Assembly: GCF_002327185.1 (NCBI RefSeq)
Contig: NZ_CP018624.1
Location: 310,001-374,000 of the forward strand
Origin: Clostridium chauvoei
Lineage (GTDB): Bacteria > Bacillota > Clostridia > Clostridiales > Clostridiaceae
Length of the DNA: 64,000 nucleotides
Direction of reading: 5' to 3'
The position numbers and the translations under genes were made by a program. The notes beneath the pieces were generated by a model. It searched no databases, had not been told where the DNA came from, and worked only from the letters and a program-made list of their open reading frames with translations. Shown one piece after another: positions 1 to 11,000 of this stretch; the stretch's first letter is position 1, and each line of letters opens with the position of its first letter.

Positions 1-3000
1 CTGCAACTTCAGCACCAACTAACCATAGAGATGCTATTGATTTAGGCGAAAAAGTAAGTGGCAGATATGTAAGACTTTATATTGATGAGCATGTTTCTAA
101 TTCAGAAGGTGTTAATTGGAATAATATTTCTGTATATGAATTAGAAATATATAATGGTACTCTTCCAGAGCCGCCAAAAACTGCAGATGAAGTAGCTAGA
201 AATTTAACAGTTAATGAGTTGACTTCAGAAGATACAAAACTTACAATGCCAACTGTTCCAGATGGATTTAGTATAGAGTTTATTGGAGCAGATTATGAGG
301 AAGTTATTGATTATGATATGAACATTCATAAACCACTTGTAAATACAAAGGTAGTTGTAAATTTTGAAGTTACAAAAGGAAATGAAAAAGCAACTTCACC
401 AGCTATTGAAGTAATAGTACCAGGAGCTAATGAAGTAACTGGAAATGCTAAACCAATAGTAGTGCCTGAACTTAGAGAGTGGGCTGGAAGAACTGGAAAC
501 TTTGAAATAACAAATAATTCAAAGATAGTAATAAATCCTGCTTCAGAAGCAGCAGTAAGAAATGCTGTAGAAGTTTTTGCACAGGATTATAAAGATATAG
601 TTGGAAAAGAAATTGCCATAGTTGTATCAAATGAACCGAATAGCGGAGACTTTTATTTTTCATTAAGTTCAAATTATCCAGAGCTTAGAAAAGAAGGATA
701 TTATATGGATATTTCTAATGCAGTTAGTGTTGAGGCTAATGAAGAATCAGGAATATTCTTAGCAACAAGAACTATACTTCAAATTCTTAAACAAAATGAA
801 AGTTATATACCAAAGGGATTAGTTAGAGATTATCCACAATATGATGTAAGAGGATTTATGTTAGATGTGGGAAGAAAGTTTGTTTCTTTAGATTATTTAT
901 ATGAAATAATGAAGACTATGTCATGGTATAAATTAAATGATTTTCAAGTTCATTTAAATGATAATTATATCTGGCTAAGAGATGATTATGGTAGTGAAGC
1001 TTTAGAAAATGCGTATGCTGCCTTTAGACTTGAGTCAAATGATGTTGGAGAAAATGGTGTTAAATTAACAGCTCAAGATGGACACTATACTAAAGAAGAG
1101 TTTGGTAATTTTATAGATGATTCCAAACTGTATGGAGTAAATATAGTGCCAGAATTTGATACACCTGGACATGCATTAGCATTTACAAAAGCACATCCAA
1201 GCTATGCATATGAAGATGGAAATGGCGAAAATGCGGCAATGTTAGATGTTACAAATCCAGAGGTTGTTCAATATATAAAAAGCATATTCAATGAATATAT
1301 GGATGGAGAAAATCCTGTATTTAGAGATTCTACAATTCATATAGGAACAGATGAATTTTATGGAAATTCAGAACAATACAGAAAATATGCTGATGAAATG
1401 TTAAAGTTTATAAGAGATGACAAAGGTGCAACACCAAGATTATGGGGAAGTTTAACTAATAAAAGTGGTTCAACTCCAGTAACAGTAGATGGTATTGAAA
1501 TGAATATATGGAGCCTTGGATGGGCAAATCCTAAGGCTATGTATGATGCAGGATATAAGCTAATAAATACTGAAGATACTAATCTTTATATAGTACCAGG
1601 AGCTAATTATTATAGAAATTATTTAGATACTCAATGGTTATATAACAATTGGGAAGTAAATAAATTTAGCAATGGAACTGTTTTACCAGAAGGATCTCCA
1701 AAGATGATTGGTGGAATGTTTGCTTTATGGAATGATTTAATAGATAAAAGAGCAAATGGAATAGTACAATATGATCTTTTTGATAGAATATTCCAAGCAA
1801 TGCAAGTATTATCAGAAAAAATGTGGGGAGAAGCTGATGATAAAAACTTTGATGAATTTAAACAAGCAGCTAACAAAGTTGGACTTGCTCCAAATACTAA
1901 CCCCAAATATGAAGTAGAATCAGCAACTGAAAAGGTAGTGGAATATGATTTTGAAAATGCAACAGGAAATATTGCAGAAGATAAATCAGGAAATAACTAT
2001 AATACAGTTACTGCAACTAATTCGGAAATTAAGAAGGGTTCAGTTAATTTAAAGGGGGAAAATAGTTATATTGAAACTCCACTTAATAATATTGGACCAA
2101 ATTATTCAGTTTCTTTTAGTGTAAATAGATCAGCTGAAAGTAGTGAGGAAGAGCAAATTCTTTTCGAATCTAATGAAGGATCATTTAAAGCCGTTCAAAA
2201 AGAAACTGGAAAAGTAGGTTTTTCAAGAGAAGCTTATGATTATTCATTTAACTATACTCTTCCTAAAGGAGAATCGATCGATATAACTATAGTTGGGAAA
2301 ATAAATAAAACTGAGTTATATGTAAATGGTGAATATGTAGATGAAATAAGTCAATCAAGTACAACAAATAAATTTGGAACCTTTGTATTTCCATTAGAAA
2401 AAATAGGTAGTGAAAGTAAAGCATTTAAGGGATTAATTGATAATTTATTAGTAACTAATAAAGCAGCTATGGAAGATCCAAATAAGATTCCACAAGTAGA
2501 GATGACAGCAACTGCAACTAGTGAACACCCAAATGTAGGTAATGAAGGTTTAGCAACATTTGCTATTGATGGAAATGAATCAACAATTTGGCATACTAAT
2601 TATAATTCTTCAAATCCATTGCCACAAAGTATAACTTTAAGTTTAGGTGGAACTTACAATGTTGATAGATTAACTTATCTACCAAGACAAGCTGGGGGAG
2701 TAAATGGAACTATTACAGGATATGAATTACATGTAAGTACAGATGGTTCAACTTTCGAAAAAGTCAAAGAAGGGACTTTAGAAAATAACTCTAAAGTTAA
2801 AACAATAAAGCTTGATGAACCAACAGAAGCAAGTCATGTGAAATTAGTTGCAACAGCAGGAGTTGGAGGTTTTGCATCAGCATCAGAATTAAATGTTTTT
2901 AAAACTAAAGAAGCAGTTGATCCATCACCAGAACCAACAGAAGTAGGCTTTAAGGTTACAGCTAACGATAGAGTACAGGTTGAAGAAAACCTTGAAATTA

Positions 3001-4361
3001 AAGTTGGAGTAAATAACATAGCTTCTAACATGTATGCTATGGAATTTAATGTAGATTATGATAAAACTAAATTTGAATTTATTGAAGGAACTTCAATAGA
3101 TGATTCAAAATATATAGTTAAAATAGCAGAGAAAGATGGAAAGTTAAAAGTATTAATTGCAACAAAGGGAGTAGAGATAGAAAATAGTAAAGATGTGGTA
3201 AACTTAGTATTTAAGGCAAAGGCTACAGGAGAAAATATTACATTTAATATTATTGATGGAAAGCTTGGAGATGGGGAAGGAAATGAGCATGCAGTTGATA
3301 ACTCAACAGTAACGACAACAGTAATTTCAGGTGAAGTAGATCCTAATCCAAGTGTTGATAAAAAAGCATTGGAAATAGCTATAAGCTATGCAGAAGAAGT
3401 AGTAGCTAATGGAGGTCTTGTAGGAGTAGTTCCAGCAGTAGTTAACGAGTTTAATACTTCATTAATAGAAGCAAGAATAGTATATGCAAATTCAAACGCA
3501 ACAGTTAGCGAAGTGGAAAAAACCTTTGATAGACTAATGAAGGCAATTCATATGCTAGAATTTAAACAAGGAGATAAGGCAGAGCTACAAAAACTAGTTA
3601 ATATTATAGAAGCTTTAGATAAGACTCTTTATACAAAGGAAACATGGACTAATTTAGAAAAAGTTTTAGAAGAAGCCAAAACTGTATTAGCAGATGAAAA
3701 TGCTATGGTAGATGAAGTAAATAAAACTTTTGATAAGTTAATGGATACGTATAGTAAATTAGAAAAGGCTGTAGATAAGACAGAACTTGAAAAGATGGTA
3801 AATAAAGTTGAAGAGATAGATAAGAATTTATATATACCGTCAACATTAAAATATTTAGAAAAAGCACTTGAAAAGGCTAAGGAAGTATTAGCAAAGGAAA
3901 ATGCTACACAAGATGAAGTAGATAAAGCCTTTGAATACTTAGTTAAAGCTTATGCTAAGATAAGATTAAAGCCAAATAAAGATATGCTTAATGGGTTAAT
4001 AGAAGAAATTAAGAGTATAGATTTATCAAAATATACTACTTCTAGTGTTTCAAAGCTTAATAAAGAGCTAAGTAAAGCTATGAATGTATTAAATAGTGAA
4101 GAAGCGACTCAAAAAGATGTTGATAAGGCCTTTAATAATCTTAAAAAGGCTAAAGATGATTTAGTAGCTAAAGCAGATAATGTAAATCCAACAAACCCAA
4201 CAAATCCATCATATCCAACAAAACCAGGAAATGGAGGTAAAACTCCAAGTGGTGGAAAACTACCAAATACAGGTGGAGCTATGGGGTCATTAGGATTATT
4301 AGGAATAGGTGGAGCTTTAGCAGTAGCAGGATTAACAATAATTAAAAAAAGAAAAAATTAG
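1..4361 (+). CDS. Sortase-anchored GH20 beta-N-acetylhexosaminidase with cohesin and FIVAR modules (5' end outside window)
   Basis: The reading frame is open from nt 3, so the true start and signal peptide lie upstream; the first TTG inside the window is not a start. Modules in order: the end of a carbohydrate-binding (F5/8 type C) domain (to about nt 150), GH20b domain (about 460-820), GH20 barrel (about 840-1850) with the catalytic Asp-Glu pair in HIGTDEF (nt 1350-1355), a LamG-like domain (1930-2470), a CBM32-like domain (2500-2905), a cohesin (2940-3330), four FIVAR helical repeats (3350-4170), a Pro/Thr linker, LPNTGG (nt 4259-4276), a membrane helix and a Lys/Arg tail. It is inferred to release terminal GlcNAc or GalNAc from host glycans while fixed to the cell wall by sortase. 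The cohesin implies that it docks a dockerin-bearing partner; one is encoded at 37188. Confidence 0.9.
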   Translation, partial: ATSAPTNHRDAIDLGEKVSGRYVRLYIDEHVSNSEGVNWNNISVYELEIYNGTLPEPPKTADEVARNLTVNELTSEDTKLTMPTVPDGFSIEFIGADYEEVIDYDMNIHKPLVNTKVVVNFEVTKGNEKATSPAIEVIVPGANEVTGNAKPIVVPELREWAGRTGNFEITNNSKIVINPASEAAVRNAVEVFAQDYKDIVGKEIAIVVSNEPNSGDFYFSLSSNYPELRKEGYYMDISNAVSVEANEESGIFLATRTILQILKQNESYIPKGLVRDYPQYDVRGFMLDVGRKFVSLDYLYEIMKTMSWYKLNDFQVHLNDNYIWLRDDYGSEALENAYAAFRLESNDVGENGVKLTAQDGHYTKEEFGNFIDDSKLYGVNIVPEFDTPGHALAFTKAHPSYAYEDGNGENAAMLDVTNPEVVQYIKSIFNEYMDGENPVFRDSTIHIGTDEFYGNSEQYRKYADEMLKFIRDDKGATPRLWGSLTNKSGSTPVTVDGIEMNIWSLGWANPKAMYDAGYKLINTEDTNLYIVPGANYYRNYLDTQWLYNNWEVNKFSNGTVLPEGSPKMIGGMFALWNDLIDKRANGIVQYDLFDRIFQAMQVLSEKMWGEADDKNFDEFKQAANKVGLAPNTNPKYEVESATEKVVEYDFENATGNIAEDKSGNNYNTVTATNSEIKKGSVNLKGENSYIETPLNNIGPNYSVSFSVNRSAESSEEEQILFESNEGSFKAVQKETGKVGFSREAYDYSFNYTLPKGESIDITIVGKINKTELYVNGEYVDEISQSSTTNKFGTFVFPLEKIGSESKAFKGLIDNLLVTNKAAMEDPNKIPQVEMTATATSEHPNVGNEGLATFAIDGNESTIWHTNYNSSNPLPQSITLSLGGTYNVDRLTYLPRQAGGVNGTITGYELHVSTDGSTFEKVKEGTLENNSKVKTIKLDEPTEASHVKLVATAGVGGFASASELNVFKTKEAVDPSPEPTEVGFKVTANDRVQVEENLEIKVGVNNIASNMYAMEFNVDYDKTKFEFIEGTSIDDSKYIVKIAEKDGKLKVLIATKGVEIENSKDVVNLVFKAKATGENITFNIIDGKLGDGEGNEHAVDNSTVTTTVISGEVDPNPSVDKKALEIAISYAEEVVANGGLVGVVPAVVNEFNTSLIEARIVYANSNATVSEVEKTFDRLMKAIHMLEFKQGDKAELQKLVNIIEALDKTLYTKETWTNLEKVLEEAKTVLADENAMVDEVNKTFDKLMDTYSKLEKAVDKTELEKMVNKVEEIDKNLYIPSTLKYLEKALEKAKEVLAKENATQDEVDKAFEYLVKAYAKIRLKPNKDMLNGLIEEIKSIDLSKYTTSSVSKLNKELSKAMNVLNSEEATQKDVDKAFNNLKKAKDDLVAKADNVNPTNPTNPSYPTKPGNGGKTPSGGKLPNTGGAMGSLGLLGIGGALAVAGLTIIKKRKN

Positions 4362-4369
4362 GTAAGTAA

Positions 4370-4406
4370 AAGGAGAATGTTATGTAAAAGACATTCTTCT
4401 TTTTAT
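4370..4406 (+). terminator. Intrinsic terminator after the GH20 gene
   Basis: Arms AGAATGT and ACATTCT lie about 10 bases apart, followed by a T-rich tract, starting about 12 bases after the stop codon. Confidence 0.75.
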
Positions 4407-4433
4407 TAAATAAAATAGTATAAAATGTAAATC

Positions 4434-4463
4434 TTGACATAATAATGTTTATAATGTCATAAT
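4434..4463 (+). promoter_or_regulatory. Promoter with an overlapping 25-bp palindrome
   Basis: TTGACA (4434-4439) and CATAAT (4458-4463) with an 18-base spacer. An imperfect palindrome at 4435-4459 (arms TGACAT and ATGTCA; 10 of 12 arm positions symmetric around G4447) covers the -35 and the spacer, as a repressor operator would. It is the best promoter I see for the downstream GH2 gene, and would give a leader of about 570 bases. Confidence 0.5.
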
Positions 4464-5046
4464 ATAATTATAGTCAAATAGAAGTAAATATTATTTAAGA
4501 ACAACTTCAATTAAATTAATAAATTTTAGTAAATGAGAAAGGTAATTATCAAATTTATAGTAACACTTATATATTTCAAATTAGTTTGAAATACTTATTT
4601 AACCTTAAATAAGTATTCATATAAATTAGACAAATAGGGTGATATATTGATCCATAGGTGAGAAGGGGGGACGTAAAGAAAATCAATATAAAAACCAGCT
4701 ATTACAACTTTATTGTGATGAATTTAATTAAGAAACTTGGCTGAAAAATTTATAACTTACAGAAGAACTAATTTGAGAAAATATTATAAAAAGTATTTTC
4801 CAATGGATGAAATCATACAAAATAACCTAATAAACAAAAGAATGAAGATATACTTAGAAAATCTAAAGAAAAACTAAAAGCCTAAGTAGCATTTATGCAA
4901 AAATGTAAAGGGTTTAAGTAAAGTAACAATGCTGAAATAATGAAAGAATTAAATTAATATATTCTTTCAAAATTACTAATAAGATTATTAGTAACTATCA
5001 AATAAAAATTATTAAACTGAAAATAATAAGGTTAGGAGATAGGCAC
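4464..5046 (+). other. Long intergenic leader, no convincing gene
   Basis: About 580 bases without a recognisable gene. It holds a hairpin (TTTCAAA/TTTGAAA, 4574-4591), a 13-bp inverted repeat (4590-4617), a G-rich patch around 4660-4675, and a stop-free run of about 47 codons around 4730-4877 that lacks a ribosome site and a recognisable product. The last bases carry the AGGAGA ribosome site (5034-5039) of the next gene. A decayed gene is possible but not shown. Confidence 0.4.
4590..4617. repeat. 13-bp perfect inverted repeat with 2-base centre
   Basis: Arms AATACTTATTTAA and TTAAATAAGTATT are separated by CC. The spacer is too short for a comfortable RNA loop, so a dimeric protein binding site is more likely than a terminator. 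Confidence 0.55.
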
Positions 5047-8000
5047 ATGAAGTATAAAAAAATAATAGCTACAATTTTATCAACATTGTTAATAACTACA
5101 TCTTCAGGTATAACTACATTTGCAGAAATCATTGGAAGAGAGGGTAATGGAATAGTTAACAATATAAACAAAGAATCTCAAAGAAAAATATTATTTAATG
5201 ATGGATGGACATTTAATTTAGGTGATGTTCCAGCTGCTAAAGAAAAGGATTTTGATGACAGTAGTTGGAGAAGCTTAAATTTACCTCATGATTGGAGTAT
5301 AGAATTAGATTTTAATAAGAATTCTCCAGCAACACATGAAGGAGGATTTTTAGATGGTGGTATCGGATGGTATAGAAAAAGCTTTGTACTTCCACCTTCA
5401 ATGAAAGGAAAAGAGTTAACAATTGATTTTGAGGGAGTTTACATGGATAGCTATGTTTATGTAAATGGAACTCAAGTGGGAAATCATCCATATGGATATA
5501 CTCCATTTTCATTTAATATAACAGATAATTTAGTATGTGATGGAGTTACTGAAAATGTTATAGCTGTAAAAGTTAATAATAGACAGCCAAGTAGTAGATG
5601 GTATTCAGGAAGCGGTATATATAGAGATGTAAATTTAACTGTTACTAATAAAATTCATGTAGAAAAGAACGGAACATTTGTTACAACACCAGATCTACAA
5701 AACAATTATTCAAAAGGAAAAGCAAAAGTTAACATAAAAACTGATATTGTAAATAAGGAAAGTGAAAATAAAGAAGTAAAAGTTAAATCAGTTATATTAG
5801 ATAGAGACGGAAATAATATTGGCGAAAATATAACTACAGAACTAGTAGAAACAGGCTCAACAAAGAAATTTAATGCAGACGTAGAAATTAGAAATCCTAT
5901 ACTTTGGTCAACTGAAAATCCTTATATGTACAAAGTAGTAACTACAGTAATGGATGGAGAAAATATTGTTGATGAATATGAAACTGATTTCGGTGTAAGA
6001 TGGTTTGAATTCACAAATGATAATGGATTCTATTTAAATGGTAAGCAAATGAAACTTGAAGGTGTATGTATGCATCATGACCAAGGAGCTTTAGGAGCTG
6101 TAGATAATAGAGCATCCATAAGTAGACAAGTTAAAAAGTTAAAAGAAATGGGAGTAAACTCAATAAGAGTTACTCACAATCCAGCTTCTCAACATTTAAT
6201 AGATATATGTAATGAAGAAGGAATACTTCTTATAGAAGAAGCATTTGATACTTGGTACGATGGAAAGAAAACTTATGATTATGGAAGATTCTTTGAACAA
6301 AAATCAATTCATGGAGATATGACTTGGGCAGAATTTGATATAAAACAAATGGTCAATAGAGGTAAAAATGCTCCAAGTATAATAATGTGGTCCTTAGGAA
6401 ATGAAATATGGGAAACTAATCAAACTAAAGCTGTTCAAACAGCACAAAATTTACATGATTGGGTTAAAGAAGTTGATCCAACAAGACCTACAACAATGGG
6501 AGAAGATAAATTTAGAATGGGTACAGGACAAGGAGCACATGAGAATGTAGCTAATATTATCGATGTTGTAGGATTCAATTATGCTGAAGACAACTACGAT
6601 AGTCTTCGTTCTAAACATCAAAATTGGAATATATATGGATCAGAAAATTCATCTGCAGTAAGAAGTAGAGGAGTTTACTCACATCCAGAACAAACTTTAT
6701 CAATGCATACACATGCAGATAAGCAACAATCATCTTATGATAATGATCATGTTGGTTGGGGAAAAACAGCTGAAGAAGCATGGAAGAGAGACAGAGATAG
6801 AGGGTATGTGGCTGGAGAATATATATGGACAGGTTTTGATTATATAGGAGAACCAACTCCATATTATAATGCTTTCCCAGCAAAATCATCATACTTTGGG
6901 GCTATAGATACAGCTGGTTTTGAAAAGGATGTATTCTATTTCTATCAAAGTCAATGGTCAGATAAGCCAATGGTTCACTTATTACCACATTGGAATTGGG
7001 AAGACGATAATAGTATAAAAGTAGACGGAGATAAAATATTAGTTTACGCATATACAAATGCTAATAAAGTTGATTTATATTATAACTCAGATGTAAATAG
7101 TGAAGAATTAGGCGAATTAGTAGGAACTGATAAATATGAAGTAACTAATGCAGGATATAATGGAACTTATAAAGAAACAAATGATGGTAAGCTTCATTTA
7201 GAATTTAGAGTTCAATATAGACCAGGTAAATTAACAGCTGTAGCTAAAGATTCAAAAGGAAAAGAAATTGCAAGAGATGTAGTTAAGACAGCAAAAGAAG
7301 CTAAGAAAGTTAATTTAACTGCAGATAGACAAGTTGTAGAAGCTGATGGATATGATCTTTCCTTTATAACTGTAGATATAGTTGATGAAAATGGAAATAT
7401 AGTACCTAATGCAGATAATCTAGTTAACTTTGAAATTTCAGGCAACGGAAAAATAGTTGGTGTTGATAATGGAAATGCAGCTAGTGTAGAAAGATTTAAA
7501 GATAATAAAAGACAAGCTTTTAATGGAAAAGCTTTAGTTATAGTTCAATCTACTGATAATGCAGGTTCATTTACGTTAACTGCAACAAGTGAAGGACTTT
7601 CAGCAGATAATATAACTCTTTATTCAGTTGAAAAAGATGATATGAATAAAACAGAAATATTAGGATATGATGTTAGTGATATTATTGTACCAGTTAATGG
7701 AGAATTAAATCTTCCAGAGAAAGTTACAGCATTATATAGCAACGGAAGTAGTGGAGAGGTAAAAGTTACTTGGGAGGAAGTTTCAAGTGATAAGTTATCT
7801 AAAGCAGGTATATTTAAAGTTACTGGGACTACTAAAGATAGTGAAAAGCCAGTAGTAGTTAATGTAATTATTAAAGATATTATAGGTGTATTAGATTCAA
7901 GAATCTTAACACCAGTTGGAGAAATACCAACACTTCCAACAGAGGTATCAACTGTTTATAATGATGGTGGTATCGAAAAGAATAAAGTAACATGGGAAAG

Positions 8001-11000
8001 AGAATTAGTACAAGCTGATGTAGATGCACCTAAAACTATTGAAATTTTAGGAACATTAGAAGGTATTGATGGCCTTAAAGCAAAAATGATAATAGTAGTT
8101 TCTGATAACTATGAACTTAAAAATATAGGATTAAATGAAGGTAGTATTTACCCAAAAGCAAGTACATCATATCAAGGTCCTGATAGTGTAAATGCTATAA
8201 ATGATGGAGTAATTTCTAAAGGTAATTCTCCTAAGAATAGATGGACAAACTGGGGAAAACCAGGTGGAAATTATGATGATTATGTAACAATAGAATTTGA
8301 TAAAGAACATTCAATTAATAAAGTAGGATTATCCTTATATAGAGATGGTGGAGTAGAAATTCCAAGTGAAATCATAATAGAATATTTTGATGGATCAAAT
8401 TGGATTCCAGTATCAAACCAAAGTAAGAAAAATGGATTCTCAGCTGATGGAACAGAAGAAATAAGCTTTGATTCAATAACAACAAATAAAATAAGAGCTT
8501 TATTAAAAGAAGATACAAATGCAAATAAAGCTATTGGACTTACTGAATTTGAAGTTTATTCAAATGTTATAACTATGGAAGGAACTGCATTATTACAAGA
8601 TATAAAAGTTAATGATGTATCTATAGAAAACTTTAATGAAAATAATGCTGAGTATATAGTAGATCTTCCATATGGACAAGAAATTCCTGTTGTTTCAGCA
8701 GTAGCTAAGGATAATGCAAGTATATTTGTAATACCATCACTTACTACAAATGGAACAGCAAAAATTCTAGTAACAGCAGCGGATGGAATAACAAAGAAAA
8801 CTTATTTAGTTAAATTTAGAGAAAGTGCACCAACTTTAGAAAGTGCAAGTATTTCTTTAGATAAGGAAAATGTAGTAGAAGATGATATAGTTAATGTTTT
8901 AATTGATGCTAGATTACAAGATGGAAATAAAATTGATAGAAATAATTTAGATATTAAATATAATATATCATCAGAAAATGGAGCAGAAGCTAAAATAGTT
9001 GACAATAAGCTTTATGCATATACAGCTGGAGATATAAGTTTATCTGCAGAAGTAACTTATAAAGGAGTTACAAAAACAACAAATACTATTAATATAAATA
9101 TTGCAACAAATACTACAGCTAAGAAGATAATTTCTTATGAAAAGGTAACAGTTGAAACAGAAAAGGGAATAAAACCAGTATTGCCTGAAAAGGTAAAAGC
9201 AACTTATGATACTGGATTACCAAGAGATGTTAAAGTTACTTGGAATGAAGTTAAAGAAGAAGATTATAACAAGTATGGAGTATTTGAAGTAGAAGGTACT
9301 GTTGAGGGACAAGAATTAAAACCAACTGTAAAAGTATTAGTAAAAGGAATATCAGCAGTAAACAATGTTTCTATGGCAACTAATATAGGAGTAGAACCTA
9401 AGCTTCCAGAAACTGTTAAAGCATATTATACAGATGGTACAAGTGTAGATATGCCAGTAGTTTGGGAATCATACAATAAAGAGTTATTACAAACAGAAGG
9501 AACATTCGTTATAAATGGAACTTTAGAAGGTTTAGATATTGTAGCTAAAGCAAATGTTAGAGTTACATCAAACTTTATAAAAGGAGACAATATAGCTAGA
9601 GGAAGAAATGGTTATGATTTACCAATGGCTATAGCATCATATACTAATGATAGAACAGTTGATCCAGCATCACAAGATAGCATTTTAAAGGTTAATGATG
9701 ACATAATTGAACATGATCCAAGTAGAGCTAATAATAGATGGTCAAATTGGAAGAGATCAGATAAACATGAAAGCGATTGGGTTGGAATTATATTTGGATC
9801 TGGAGTTGTTGAAGAAAAATATATAAATAATTTAGAAGTTGATTATTTTGAAGATGGGGGCTCAAAGGTTCCTCAAAGTGTAACAGTTCAATATTATATT
9901 GGAGAAGAGTTACCATTACCATCAAATCAAGGTCAAATTGGAAGTGATTCTAATTCGCCTTTAAATGATGATAATAATTGGAGAGATGTAGCTAATTTAA
10001 GTGTTAATCCAGAAGAAACATCAGGATCAGCAACAAATTTATATACTTTTGATATGGTTAAAACAAAGGCTTTAAGAGTAAAAATGAATGCTAAACCAAA
10101 CATGGCATTAGCAATAACTGAAATTAAAGCATTTGAACAAAAAGTAGTTCCAAATTCAGATTTTGTTGTAAATATGATTAAGGTAAATAACAAAGACTTA
10201 GAAGGATTTAGTGAAGATAGATATAATTACACAATAAAAATAAATAAAAATGACAATTTACCAGAAATAGCTGTAGATACAACTAATAATGCATCAGTTT
10301 CAACAGTATATACTACAAATGATTATGAAAAAATTGATGTAATTATTAAGTCAGAAGATGGTTTAAAAGAAAAGAAATACTCAATAACAATAGAGAGAGA
10401 AGAGAGTAAAGAAGAAGTAAGTAAAACTGCTTTAAAGATAGCTATAGATTATGCAGAAGATATTAAGTTAAATGGTGGTCTTGAAGGGGTAGTTCCAGTA
10501 GTAGTTAAGGAATTTGATGACGGTTTAAATTTAGCTAAGGAAGTTTATGCAAATGAGAATGCAACTATAGAAGAAGTAGATGCAGCCTTTAAGAAATTAA
10601 TGAATGCAATTCATATGCTTGAATTTAAGCAAGGAAATAAAGATGAACTTCAAAGAATGGTAGATATAATAATTGCTTTAGAGAAAGATAAATTTATAGA
10701 AACAACTTGGGTTAAATTAGAAGCAGAGCTTGAAAAGGCAAATAAATTATTAGAAGATGAAAATGCTATGCAAGCAGAAATTGATAAAACTTTTGACTCA
10801 TTAGTAAGAGCTTCTCTTGAATTAAGATTAAAGCCTAATAAAGCTTTATTAGAAGAGTTAATAAATAAAGCTAATAATATGGATTTATCAAAATACACAG
10901 AAGAAAGTGTAGGAAAGCTTAAACTTGAGTTAAATGAGGCGGGTAAAGTTTTAAATGATAAAGATGCAACTCAAGAAGTTGTAGATAAGACTGTTGAGAA

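Noticed and set aside
4640-4700. Cyclic di-GMP-I riboswitch, suggested by GGGGGACGTAAAG
   Set aside because: Only a short stretch resembles the consensus; the second stem and tetraloop receptor are not visible.
4730-4880. Small gene in the GH2 leader (stop-free run of about 47 codons)
   Set aside because: No start with a ribosome site and no recognisable product; a chance open stretch or a decayed fragment cannot be told apart.
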